Origin: Photobacterium marinum
Lineage (GTDB): Bacteria; Pseudomonadota; Gammaproteobacteria; Enterobacterales; Vibrionaceae
Length of the DNA stretch: 64,000 nt
Reading direction: 5' to 3'
Assembly (NCBI RefSeq): GCF_000331515.1
Contig: NZ_AMZO01000025.1
Coordinates: 1-64,000, forward strand
Shown: one piece after another, positions 35,848 through 43,812 of the stretch
Layout: each line of letters begins with the position of its first letter
Position numbering within the stretch: the first letter of the stretch is position 1
The notes under the pieces: generated by a model
What the model was told of the DNA's origin: nothing
The model's database searches: none
What the model saw: the letters and a program-made list of their open reading frames with translations, nothing else
Made by a program: the position numbers and the translations under genes

Positions 35848-37330
35848 CTAATACGTTGTAGGTGTATTCTGTTGCTTCGTTTATGGCTTTCACTTCAGGA
35901 ATAGCCGTATGCTGGTCATAACGGACTGTTCTGCCAAGGTTAGCTTGGTTGGCAACCAGCTCGATAAATCGCTTTGCGTACTTTAAAGGCACATTACTTG
36001 TGACCGACCATCCACCTAAGGCGCGGAGTTGCTCTACTGCAGCATCAAGCTCTCCATTCATCCTTGTTCTGATGCCAAAGTCTTTTGCCATCATCACTGA
36101 CTCCTTTAAGAGTTCGTTATAGATGTACTCAAGCGTTATATAAGCCCAAGTATGACGCCCAACATGTGGAGTTAGGGTCACCATGTAGTCGATATACTTA
36201 TTCTTCACGGTACGGTAGTAGGGGTGAATTTTGATAAAAGTCGGATCTACCTTTTTCTTATAAAAAGTCCTGATTGCATCGTAAGTTAACGGAGTTAACT
36301 TACCTGTTCCTTTGATAAACAGGATGCCATGGTCATCAATGTCTTTTTCAATGAATAGTGGATCACGGAAACTCTCGATATAAATCGAAATCATCGTGTA
36401 GTCATCCTCAGTCAGTTCAATTTGCCGCTGAGAATGCAAGGTCTTCAGTGAAGGCGGTCTTTTCCTAGGGTCATTAACGTCATCAGGCAAGTTCTGCACG
36501 ACCATGATGTAATGAATGTTGCCCCGTGAATCAGGCAACGATGGCCCAATGCAATCCTTCATCAATAACTGGGTCTCACCAACACGCAAACCGTAGTTGT
36601 ACATCAGCCTATGGATGATGTAATTGCGGTATTGCTCGAACCCTTCTTTAAATGGGTTCTGTGGGTTAATTACAGCCTCATAAACTTCCCCTGTATCCAC
36701 GTCAGTGAACTTAGGAGTGGAGGGGATCAGCATGTTGTTCAGCTCAATATTCTGACTATCAGTAATACTCTTATATCGACTGGCTGGCTCTTCCTTCGAC
36801 ACTTCAACCTTATTGAAGACCTTTATCTTGCCTTTAAGGTTTAGCCGATTCGCCTCGTGGATCTTATGGGCTTCACTTGGCGACATGTCCTGAAAACGGA
36901 CATTCATATACCGATAGTTGAGGTATTTAAAATATTTCCCAATATTTCTGACATGGCCGCCATAGGTGATCTTATTGTTCTTCGAGATTGCAGAGTGCAA
37001 GAATCCAAGCCCAAGGATATCTTTCTCGTTGTTGAGATGCTGCTTGCCAAGCAGGTAGTTGAAGAAGCCATCCAGCTCATCAATAAAATAAGCAATGTTG
37101 TATTTCTTCAGATAAAAGTCGTAATCAAATGTCCGCTTGTGCTTCTTGTAGTAGTACACGTAGAAGAATCGCAACGAACCCAAGATGTTTTCCTGAGTTC
37201 CTAAACGTTTCTTACTCAGCTCGTTCAATCCATAAATTGAGAGGAACATGGATGGCAGGGTAGTCTTGTCATCAACCATGACATGAGTCAGCTGTCCGTT
37301 CCTTGATATATGTAAATTGGTGTATGTCAT
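35822..37330 (-). CDS. First tyrosine recombinase of the mobility operon
   Basis: A 502-aa site-specific recombinase with the clearest catalytic set of the three: Arg in YNYGLRVGETQLL near residue 250, HVGRHTWA near 390, GGWSVTSN with the conserved Trp, and Tyr in PLKYAKRF near 450. The large N-terminal part (about 1-200) should be the core/arm DNA-binding domain. I chose the ATG at 37330; the frame extends 7 codons to a TTG. First gene of the leftward operon, next to the right edge of the island, where an integrase is expected to sit. Confidence 0.85.
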   Translation of the reverse strand: MTYTNLHISRNGQLTHVMVDDKTTLPSMFLSIYGLNELSKKRLGTQENILGSLRFFYVYYYKKHKRTFDYDFYLKKYNIAYFIDELDGFFNYLLGKQHLNNEKDILGLGFLHSAISKNNKITYGGHVRNIGKYFKYLNYRYMNVRFQDMSPSEAHKIHEANRLNLKGKIKVFNKVEVSKEEPASRYKSITDSQNIELNNMLIPSTPKFTDVDTGEVYEAVINPQNPFKEGFEQYRNYIIHRLMYNYGLRVGETQLLMKDCIGPSLPDSRGNIHYIMVVQNLPDDVNDPRKRPPSLKTLHSQRQIELTEDDYTMISIYIESFRDPLFIEKDIDDHGILFIKGTGKLTPLTYDAIRTFYKKKVDPTFIKIHPYYRTVKNKYIDYMVTLTPHVGRHTWAYITLEYIYNELLKESVMMAKDFGIRTRMNGELDAAVEQLRALGGWSVTSNVPLKYAKRFIELVANQANLGRTVRYDQHTAIPEVKAINEATEYTYNVLDDGYDEFL

Positions 37331-38193
37331 GAACTTAACGAAAGTCCTCAATTTAATATGTTCGAGCTCTTTATACAGTCACTGAAACAATAACGTTAAT
37401 GTATAAAGTTATAGTGCTTCGTATGATATTGCGCGTAAATTGCTTTATCTATATGGTTAATTATAATTTCACCGATTATTCCATTATATTTTTTTTGCTA
37501 TGAATATTCTTATTGATTTTCTAGGCTGACTTTGTATTTTACCCATATTGATAATTCTCACTTGATTTATATTACCTTCTGCCAGTGTAGCGACGAGCGA
37601 CAATATTTCAACTCCAAAACCTTAAGTGAATATTGTTTTTTATAAAGTTACTTTTAATATAATTAATGTGATTCAGTTTTGATTTAAATTGATACACCCA
37701 TATCACCCCCAATCAAAATTATATTTGACAATGATTATAAAATCATATATTTCAACTACTTGATAAGTTAATTATTACAAAACAAACATGGCAATAGTTA
37801 TAGAGCAATAATTATTGCAATTTATTGAAAATAATCCATCTTGCAAGAGAGATGTCTATTTTTTAAGCTTTGGGTGAAAAACAATGCAAGAGATGTTTTT
37901 TTGGAAATGTGACGCCTGTCATATTAAATGGTAGACTAATGTTGCTGTTGTACTGCTGCTTGTAAGCTGTTTGTCGTTATTTTTATATCCTTGCAAGATG
38001 AGATGAGTCACGTTTTTGGTTGTTATATGGTATAAAAGCACTCAGGCTATCGAACCGAATAGGCTATGCGCGTGAGTTTATGAGTCCGCAGTACACTGCC
38101 ATATGGCAGGGCGTACCTAAAATACAATGTTGATTTATGGTGTAGAGCTAGGGTTCACACTTTCCGTACAAATTAAACTTTTACATTCCACCG
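37331..38193. other. AT-rich non-coding stretch at the island's right end
   Basis: No gene is seen in about 860 bp. The base composition is visibly A/T-heavy, with many TTTT and ATAA runs from 37360 to 37860. The promoter for the recombinase operon must lie in its left part. The right part (38040-38160) is less AT-rich and may hold the element terminus or recombinase arm sites. Confidence 0.5.
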
Positions 38194-38219
38194 TTGCACA
38201 TTCGATTTTTTTATCATGG

Positions 38220-38446
38220 TGTAATGAAGTATAAATCTTTTAGTCTTGCTATCCTTTTATTTTCTCACACTATAGTTGATGATGCCTATCTTATGTTTTT
38301 TAGCAGAACCACTGATGTGTACATAATAAAAATTTCGGGCGTTATCTTTATCTCAACTCAAAGTCAACGTAAAAGCAATGAAGTTATTTTATCGGTATTT
38401 ATAGCAATTCTTAATTTTCCAATGATATTAGTGTCGATGGGAATTT
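38220..38446 (+). pseudogene. Decayed kinase receiver-domain copy, upstream part
   Basis: The frame gives KSFSLAILLFSHTIVDDAYLM near its start and FPMILVSMGI before the IS1 insertion. This aligns loosely with the receiver domain of the VpsS-like kinase (SLKILLAEDSNTNQLVAKLM and FDIVLMDISM). The phospho-acceptor Asp is lost. Similarity is weak in the first half and clearer near the IS1 junction; the second part continues after IS1. Confidence 0.5.
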
Positions 38447-39236
38447 GGTCATGATGCCAACTTGGTGATTTGAACTATAGTTTAGTTATTTGTCGAGTTA
38501 TCGGGTGATCTTATGGCGACACTTGAAGTCCCTTGCCGTTATTGTTCTCAGACCAAATCAGTTCGCAAACATGGGACTGGAGCGAATAAAGCACAACGCT
38601 ATTGCTGCCTTAATTGCCGAAAGTCATTCCAGCTTGATTACACCTACAATGCTTACCACCCTGGAGTGAAAGAACAAATTGTCGATATGGTCATGAACAA
38701 CGCTGGGCTACGTGATACTGCCAGAGTGCTTAAAGTCGGGTTTAATACCGTGCTGAGAACACTAAAAAACTCCAACCGAGGCAAGTAACTTCAGTTCCAT
38801 TCGATAATGCTGAGATCGAGCTTATCTGTGAAGTTGACGAACAATGGTCATTTGTTCAGAACAAAAAGAATCAACGTTGGCTTTGGTATACTTGGGAGCC
38901 AAGGTTTAAGCGGATCATCGCCCATGCTTTTGGACGTCGCAATGAGGAAGCGCTTCAGGCTTTATTGATTCTTCTAGAGCCATTTACAATCAATTTCTTC
39001 TGTACTGATGATTTCAGAGTTTATTCATCAAACCTTCCAGCTGAAAAGCACATTACAGGGAAGTTATTTACCCAACGTATAGAACGGCAGAATCTAACAT
39101 TGAGAACGCGATTAAAGCGGCTAAATCGCAAAACCATTGGTTTCTCTAAATCTGAAGAAATGCACGACAAAGTGATAGGCACATTTATTGAACGTGAGTT
39201 CTACAGATGCTAGTTCAACAAGTTGGCGTCATGACC
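38447..39236 (+). mobile_element. IS1-family insertion sequence
   Basis: A 790-bp element bounded by terminal inverted repeats GGTCATGATGCCAACTTG and its complement with one mismatch (GACGCC), and by an 8-bp target duplication, GGGAATTT, at 38439-38446 and 39237-39244. It carries insA and an insB frame with an A6C slippery run. Ends, duplication and open frames are intact, so it may be active or recently arrived. It sits inside the decayed kinase receiver copy. Confidence 0.95.
38513..39213 (+). CDS. insAB: IS1 transposase InsAB (programmed frameshift)
   Basis: InsA (38513-38788, 91 aa) has the IS1 zinc finger (CRYCSQ...CCLNC) and an HTH (LRDTARVLKVGFNTVLRTL). A CTAAAAAAC run near its end matches the IS1 slippage site, where a -1 frameshift fuses InsA to InsB. 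The InsB frame reads to the stop at 39211-39213 and includes WSFVQNKKNQRWLWYTW, CTDDFRVY, RIERQNLTLRTRLKRLNRKTIGFSKS and the terminal EFY, the DDE-type catalytic part. No disabling change is seen. Confidence 0.9.
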
Positions 39237-39244
39237 GGGAATTT

Positions 39245-39437
39245 CAGTGTTTGATGGGTTAAAACACGAATTTTATTTCAGCGCCAATTCAATATTCCAA
39301 TTATCGCGTTAACGGCCAACGTCATGCAGTATGACTAAATCGAAGACAAGAAAACCGGCATCGACGACGTCCTGGAGAAACCAATTCGCGCTGTAGACCT
39401 GAATCAGATACTGAACAAATACCAGAACATCGCGTAA
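39245..39437 (+). pseudogene. Decayed 3' end of a hybrid kinase receiver domain
   Basis: After IS1 the sequence continues SVFDGLKHEFYF, a frame slip, then FNIPIIALTANVMQYD, an in-frame TGA... (TGACTAAA) region, KKTGIDDVLEKPIRAVDLNQILNKYQ and stop. This matches the last ~60 residues of the VpsS-like kinase (YDIPIIALTANAMQSD ... GMDGFLAKPIQPMELNLMLDKYQ). At least one frameshift and one nonsense codon make it non-functional. It is either the original 3' end displaced by island integration or a paralogue remnant. Confidence 0.8.
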
Positions 39438-39908
39438 GTCGTGCGGCCACATGTCGATGAGGCGAACACCTGAAAAATAACGGTCAGCAATTTACTCAAC
39501 GATCGTTGTTTGTCGTTTTTGATCGTGTGCTGTGTAAAATCTACAACAGCAGCGAAGTAATGTGTTTGCAGATGTTGATCTCTGTAGTTATTGGTAATGA
39601 GTACCGAACTTGAAGGACTAGGCAAACTGACCATTTGCAGCAGTACCTTAAAGTAAGGTGCTAATTAGCTATTTTATGGTAAATCAAGAATACTGTTAAA
39701 TATACAGAATTACATGAACCTAACAAAAACCCCAAAACTCCAATGTATGAAGTTATCGTAAACCCATCACATAAAGTTGGTAAGGGCTTAGAGAGGCGCT
39801 AAGTCGTTGATCTTTGACTCTTCATGAACCTAACTTAAAACCCGACATATTTAACATAATGTACATAATGCGCACCAATGGGTTAAATCCAGTTAGGAAT
39901 GTCCTGAG
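39438..39908. other. Right island edge, no gene
   Basis: No gene is seen. From about 39590 to 39708 it parallels the region downstream of the kinase (14228-14346), including the 23-bp exact repeat. Two CATGAACCTAAC words (39713-39724 and 39823-39834), each followed within a few bases by an AAAACCC-type run, lie 110 bp apart. Confidence 0.5.
39621..39643. repeat. Right copy of candidate island attachment repeat
   Basis: Identical over 23 bp to 14261-14283, with the GCAAA-ctgacca-TTTGC core. The two copies bound 25.4 kb containing all the mobility and cargo genes. Confidence 0.55.
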
Positions 39909-40118
39909 TTATCCCGGCTCGTGTCCTTCAAAAACACCTGCATCAAGCATCTCGTTATACAGTTCTGGCGTCAGCTCGACCAGTTCGTATTCATCGTAAT
40001 CCATTGAGCAAATAGCTTTAAGGTCGTCCCACGATTTAAATGTGTAGAACCCATCTTGCTCTGTGAATGTTGAAATCATATCGGGCGTTGTTGCATCGTA
40101 AAAAACTTTTATCATCAC
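39909..40118 (-). CDS. Small acidic hypothetical protein
   Basis: A 69-aa acidic protein (DYDEYELVELTPELYNEMLDAG) of unknown family. It is the third gene of a leftward trio with ATGA overlap to the gene before it. Tight coupling and acidity recall immunity-type or antitoxin-type proteins, but there is no direct evidence. Confidence 0.55.
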   Translation of the reverse strand: MMIKVFYDATTPDMISTFTEQDGFYTFKSWDDLKAICSMDYDEYELVELTPELYNEMLDAGVFEGHEPG

Positions 40119-40327
40119 TCAGCTCTCTCTAATCCAAATTGTTTGACCAAGTCACGCCATTCAGAGTTGGTCAGCTCATCACCGTCTGCATACATATCGT
40201 CTTTGCTTGGCTCGTCGATAATCGATACCAGATAGAAATCATCATCAACTTGGGAAACACTTTCCACGAAGATTCTCATCAGCTTATCACTCGACACATA
40301 TGTCGTCTGTGGTACTGGTTTATCCAT
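40115..40327 (-). CDS. Small acidic hypothetical protein
   Basis: A 70-aa acidic protein (MDKPVPQTTYVSSDKLM ... FYLVSIIDEPSKDDMYADGDEL) of unknown family. The ATG at 40327 overlaps the upstream stop by 8 bp (ATGGATAA) and has AAGGA at good spacing, which decides the start; the frame is open 27 codons further upstream inside the neighbouring gene. Confidence 0.55.
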   Translation of the reverse strand: MDKPVPQTTYVSSDKLMRIFVESVSQVDDDFYLVSIIDEPSKDDMYADGDELTNSEWRDLVKQFGLERAE

Positions 40328-40559
40328 GCTGCTTTCCTTGTTCATCAAACGCAACCTGCCAAAAATCATGACATTTTGGGCATTGTTCTTCATAGAGGTA
40401 AATTTCATTGTTGTGGGAATACTCGCAACAACAAATGTTTATCGGGCCGCAGACCGGACAATTATCAGAGCGTGTGTAACGTTTTGTTCGATATATTTTT
40501 TCTGTTGAAAAGATTTTCAGGAATTGGGAATTGAATTGGTGGATTAATAAGTGTCGCAA
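40320..40559 (-). CDS. Zinc-ribbon-like small protein
   Basis: Up to 79 aa, with two Cys pairs (CPVC and CPKC) about 25 residues apart, plus CCC between them, which looks like a zinc ribbon. No ATG is available; a TTG at 40559 is the only start that I see, so the 5' end is uncertain and the gene may be truncated. It heads the three-gene operon 40559-39909. Confidence 0.45.
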   Translation of the reverse strand: MRHLLIHQFNSQFLKIFSTEKIYRTKRYTRSDNCPVCGPINICCCEYSHNNEIYLYEEQCPKCHDFWQVAFDEQGKQHG

Positions 40560-40806
40560 GGCTTTTTACAGCGACCGCCATGCTGTTTCCATGTCAGTAA
40601 GCCAATGCCTGGCTCCCCGACTTCATCACCGATTTTAATGAATCATTCAGTGACACCGTAATAAATTAAAAAAGAACCTATACCGCGCTCAAAGCCCATA
40701 AGGTGAAATCGAAAAGAAATAAGTTCTATTATCGCTATCCTGATCGTAGGTTGTTTTAAACGTCGACACAAAAAACGCTAATTTGCTTATTACCGTTCAT
40801 GTATTC
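40560..40806. other. Short spacer with a possible gene-end remnant
   Basis: No intact gene. On the plus strand 40684-40759 reads ALKAHKVKSKRNKFYYRYPDRRLF-stop, a basic tail that could be the last part of a lost gene. A GTGACACCGTAAT at 40650-40662 is one base from the matS consensus. Confidence 0.3.
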
Positions 40807-40826
40807 AAAAGCCCGCTAGGCGGGCT
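40807..40826 (-). terminator. Terminator after the 40.85-kb gene
   Basis: AGCCCGC-tag-GCGGGCT; on the minus strand it is followed by TTTTG, 24 bp beyond the stop of the 94-aa gene. Confidence 0.75.
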
Positions 40827-40850
40827 CTTGCGACTTTACTTATTTGCAAT

Positions 40851-41135
40851 TTAGGCTTGTTGTAGTGCCCAGGTTTCCACATCAATAGTGTCATTAACGT
40901 ATTTAGTGTGAATAAGGCTCAGAAATACAATGCGATCCCTTTCATGAGCAATTGAAAGTTTCTCGGCTACTGACTTGCAAGACACTACCCAACCCTCATT
41001 TTGATCTTTGGTAATACCGAAGTTACCAATAGCACCTTTAGCTGGGCTCTCTACTACCTTGTATAGGTCCAGGATTTCTTTAGGGGCTGCTTCTGATTTG
41101 AATACAGTATCCAACCACTGTTCGAAATTAGTCAT
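40851..41135 (-). CDS. Hypothetical protein
   Basis: A 94-aa protein (MTNFEQWLDTVFKSEAAPKE ... VETWALQQA) of unknown family, with a helical N-terminus and a mixed C-terminal half. A good ribosome binding site (GGAGG) and its own terminator suggest a real monocistronic gene. Confidence 0.65.
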   Translation of the reverse strand: MTNFEQWLDTVFKSEAAPKEILDLYKVVESPAKGAIGNFGITKDQNEGWVVSCKSVAEKLSIAHERDRIVFLSLIHTKYVNDTIDVETWALQQA

Positions 41136-41272
41136 ATAACCTCCGATTTATTTGTATGACAAATGGTGTTTGCGAATAAATATACTCTCTCAAAGTTATA
41201 AATAAAGGCGTTGATATGCATTTTGGGGCATGAATTGATTTAGCTCAATTTATGCATTAAGGCTTATATTGC

Positions 41273-41285
41273 GTGACCGCGTCAC
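41273..41285. promoter_or_regulatory. matS-like palindrome (one deviation)
   Basis: GTGACCGCGTCAC has perfect arms but C instead of a purine at the sixth position of the MatP site consensus RTGACRNYGTCAY. It may bind MatP weakly. It lies between the 94-aa gene and the response regulator gene. Confidence 0.45.
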
Positions 41286-41396
41286 TGCATACAGTTACTC
41301 TGTGCTCTAGCTTAAATTATTGATTATGCTGCTTGTTAACCTAGACACAGTGTTCTATCTTTATATGCATATAAATCAATATCATGTTCTGGTCGG

Positions 41397-41804
41397 ATGT
41401 GTTTCATGGATAGATTTTTGATTGTTGAAGATAATAAGTTGATGGCTGAAATATTGGCTCAGATCTTGAGGAAGTGCTCAAACCCGAGGGAGGTTATAAA
41501 AGTTAGCAATGTAGCTATGGCACAACGTGTGCTCATTGATGCCAGCGACCGAATTGATGCAATCTTTCTCGATTTGAATATAGAAAACCCTTTAGATGGC
41601 ATTGAGTTACTAGGCTACATCAGGAAAAATTTACCTAAGATGCCAGTTGCTATTATCACATCTGAAAGTGAGACAGATGTCGTGAAAAAAGTGCTTTCTC
41701 ACCAGCCTCAGGATTATTTGATCAAGCCGCTTTCGGTACATAAAGTTCAACGCAGCTTGGCAAAATTTAAGGCGTCAGCCGAGAATTCTGTCGCTAACAG
41801 TTAA
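41397..41804 (+). CDS. Single-domain response regulator
   Basis: A 135-aa CheY-like receiver without an output domain. It has FLIVEDNKLM (acidic pocket), the phospho-Asp in AIFLDLNIENP near residue 59, the Thr in AIITSESE near 88 and the Lys in YLIKPL near 110. Such proteins act as phosphate shuttles or bind a target directly. The start may be 41397 or the ATG three codons later. The partner kinase is unknown; the VpsS-like hybrid kinase would be its nearest kinase if the island were absent, only about 1.7 kb away. Confidence 0.88.
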   Translation: MCFMDRFLIVEDNKLMAEILAQILRKCSNPREVIKVSNVAMAQRVLIDASDRIDAIFLDLNIENPLDGIELLGYIRKNLPKMPVAIITSESETDVVKKVLSHQPQDYLIKPLSVHKVQRSLAKFKASAENSVANS

Positions 41805-41810
41805 GAAAAA

Positions 41811-41838
41811 GCCGTATTTCCTTACTTGGTGATACGGC
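41811..41838 (+). terminator. Terminator-like hairpin after the response regulator
   Basis: GCCGTAT and ATACGGC separated by 14 bases, 6 bp after the stop. The T-run is weak, so efficiency is uncertain. Confidence 0.5.
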
Positions 41839-41942
41839 ATATTACTTTTACTTACTTCATAGTTTCTTTGACTTTTTTACTTATCTACTAACGCAAGCAA
41901 TTGTATTAGGCTCGGTGTGCGATAACTTCTAACCGACTCATA

Positions 41943-42593
41943 CTAATTCTTTCGGAAAGAAAGCTTGGATCCGTCAAAGATCAGTTTGGACAGTAAGCGT
42001 TTGACTTGCTGGTTTCCAAGTTCGTCAAATATTAACCCATAGCGATTCAAAGTGCCGACTCGTTGCCCTTGCTTACTCTTTACCTTCCCGGACAAATGAT
42101 ACTCTTCTCCAGAATTTGGGTTCTGAACCATGATTAACATCTGAGTGTCATCCTCAAACTGCAGACCGGTTACATCATGATAGAAGCCACAACCGAGCTT
42201 AGAAAGATCGGTAAATTCCACCAGCACTTTCCTATTCGATAGCGAAAGTTCACCTTGCAGGCTAACATCGTATCTTGGTTCACTGCGAAGCTGAATAAGT
42301 TCAGCAGTAGAAGGAAGATCCAGAACTAACAAACGGACTGGTTTAAAAAGGATGTTTGAGATCTGCGTTTTAAAATTAACAACGGCACCTTCGCCCCGTT
42401 CTGATATCGCTTTTACTTTTAGCCAGAAGCCATCGTAAAAGTACTGATCGAAATCGGCCTGGCTCAGAGCCGGTAACTCAAGAAAGACTTCGTCACGACT
42501 ATTGGTGCCAATGAATGTTGTTTCAGCCCTGAACCAGCGCCCCAAAGGAGTCTTCACACTGATTGTAACTTCACTGCCATGGTTGATCATTGC
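41943..42593 (-). CDS. PilZ-domain (YcgR-like) protein
   Basis: A c-di-GMP-binding protein. The N-terminal YcgR-like beta domain (GSEVTISVKTPLGRWFRAETTFIGT) is followed by a PilZ domain with RSEPR near residue 118 (R-x3-R) and DLSKLGCGF near 143 (D/N-x-S-x2-G). Such proteins modulate flagellar motility or biofilm in response to c-di-GMP. The ATG at 42593 is preferred because AGGGGA precedes it by 6 bp; the frame extends 28 codons to a TTG at 42677, which is possible too. With the VpsV/VpsS pair this is a second surface-lifestyle gene in the window. Confidence 0.85.
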   Translation of the reverse strand, partial: AMINHGSEVTISVKTPLGRWFRAETTFIGTNSRDEVFLELPALSQADFDQYFYDGFWLKVKAISERGEGAVVNFKTQISNILFKPVRLLVLDLPSTAELIQLRSEPRYDVSLQGELSLSNRKVLVEFTDLSKLGCGFYHDVTGLQFEDDTQMLIMVQNPNSGEEYHLSGKVKSKQGQRVGTLNRYGLIFDELGNQQVKRLLSKLIFDGSKLSFRKN

Positions 42594-42979
42594 GATCCCC
42601 TGGCTACCAGAGACAGTTTGTTCTCTATCTTTATTCGACAGAAAACGTTCTTTTAGTTCATTTCCTTTCGATTTCAATATATAACCCGTTGACGTTATTT
42701 GTTTTATTTATGTATATGGAGGATTCTAATCAGATAGCTCAAATTTACAACCGTGCTGGTTAGACTCTTATCAACAAGTTGTTTTGTTGCTTATTTTTTT
42801 AACAGATTAGAGTTTTTGATTTAATTGTAAATAAAAAGTTATGGTGCATTAGAGGAGCTCGCTATGCCATCAAAAATGAATTTCCATTTTTATACTTCCC
42901 GCGGAGAAAGCTATCTAATTGTTTGAATAATTTCTTCTTTTTATTAAAATGCTTTCAAAATAACAAATGATGACGTCCA

Positions 42980-43225
42980 ATGGCCATAACAATAAGAGAC
43001 ATCGAACAACATTACTTCATGATTGAAGAGCTCAAGCAACTAACTGAAAGCAAAGTGACAACCAAAGCGCTGATCAAAGGCGGTTATCTTGCTGTGGATA
43101 TAGGAAAGCAACTAGAAGAAGAGAAAGAAAAGCGCCTAAAGGCTGAAGCCGAGCTAGCAAAATTAAAGGCAACCATCAGTCAGTACCTCGACAGTAAACA
43201 GGCTCTGATTAATGTGCTGAAATAA
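42980..43225 (+). CDS. Small coiled-coil protein
   Basis: An 81-aa protein. Its N-terminal half is mixed (MAITIRDIEQHYFMIEEL) and residues about 45-78 form a Lys/Glu/Ala coiled coil (QLEEEKEKRLKAEAELAKL). The family is unknown. The 300 bp upstream hold no gene. Confidence 0.6.
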   Translation: MAITIRDIEQHYFMIEELKQLTESKVTTKALIKGGYLAVDIGKQLEEEKEKRLKAEAELAKLKATISQYLDSKQALINVLK

Positions 43226-43242
43226 GTAAACAGAAGCCCTGT

Positions 43243-43737
43243 TTAAATACGATTTTTATCAGGGCTTTTATTCATCCACTCTTCTGTAACCGCAATCGCT
43301 TCCAATGTTGCTTCGACACATGTTTTTCCTTCAGAGGTGAGCTTACAAGCCAGAGATGCTCTTTTCTCATCATAATCCATCACAGAGGCTTCCAGAATCA
43401 CTTGCTCCGCGATATTAACCGGCCTTTTATAATTCAGAGTTAGATTGCTTGTAGCAAACCAGATCGGATTTCCCTCGCCTATTTCTCTTTCCTGAAACTG
43501 ATAGGCGTATGCGATTGCTGTGCAAATACAATGACAATCAATGATCATGGCAATAATGCCGCCATTAAGAAAGTGTGAAGGTGCAGCGGTATGGTAATAG
43601 AGCGGATTAAATTGGCAAACAGACAAGTTCTCTCCTTCCCAATAGCTTTTTATTTGCAGGCCGTGTGGATTATCGGCTCCGCAACCAAAACAATGATTCC
43701 CGACTAACTTGTCCTGAAAGTATTCATGTGAAGCCAC
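43243..43737 (-). CDS. PaaI-type hotdog thioesterase
   Basis: A 164-aa hotdog-fold protein of the PaaI/4HBT group. The N-terminal CFGCGADNPHGLQI motif is typical of this subfamily, followed by HFLNGGIIAMIIDCHCICTA (the active-site helix, with Asn/Gly and Asp) and LTLNYKRPVNI. It probably hydrolyses an acyl-CoA; the substrate is unknown. GTG at 43737 has AAGGGG 6 bp upstream, which I prefer over the TTG opening the frame at 43782. Confidence 0.85.
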   Translation of the reverse strand: MASHEYFQDKLVGNHCFGCGADNPHGLQIKSYWEGENLSVCQFNPLYYHTAAPSHFLNGGIIAMIIDCHCICTAIAYAYQFQEREIGEGNPIWFATSNLTLNYKRPVNIAEQVILEASVMDYDEKRASLACKLTSEGKTCVEATLEAIAVTEEWMNKSPDKNRI

Positions 43738-43812
43738 TGTATGCCCCTTATCTGTATAGACATCTCTGTTTAGTATATACAATACGAAATCAGTGGCTTT
43801 ACATAGATAGTT

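Noticed and set aside
38194..38454. 86-codon open frame before IS1
   Set aside because: It runs into the IS1 end and its translation follows a degraded receiver domain without the phospho-Asp, so it is treated as part of a pseudogene rather than a gene.
40650..40662. GTGACACCGTAAT as a matS site
   Set aside because: One arm is broken (GTAAT), so it is not a palindrome; a chance match is likely.
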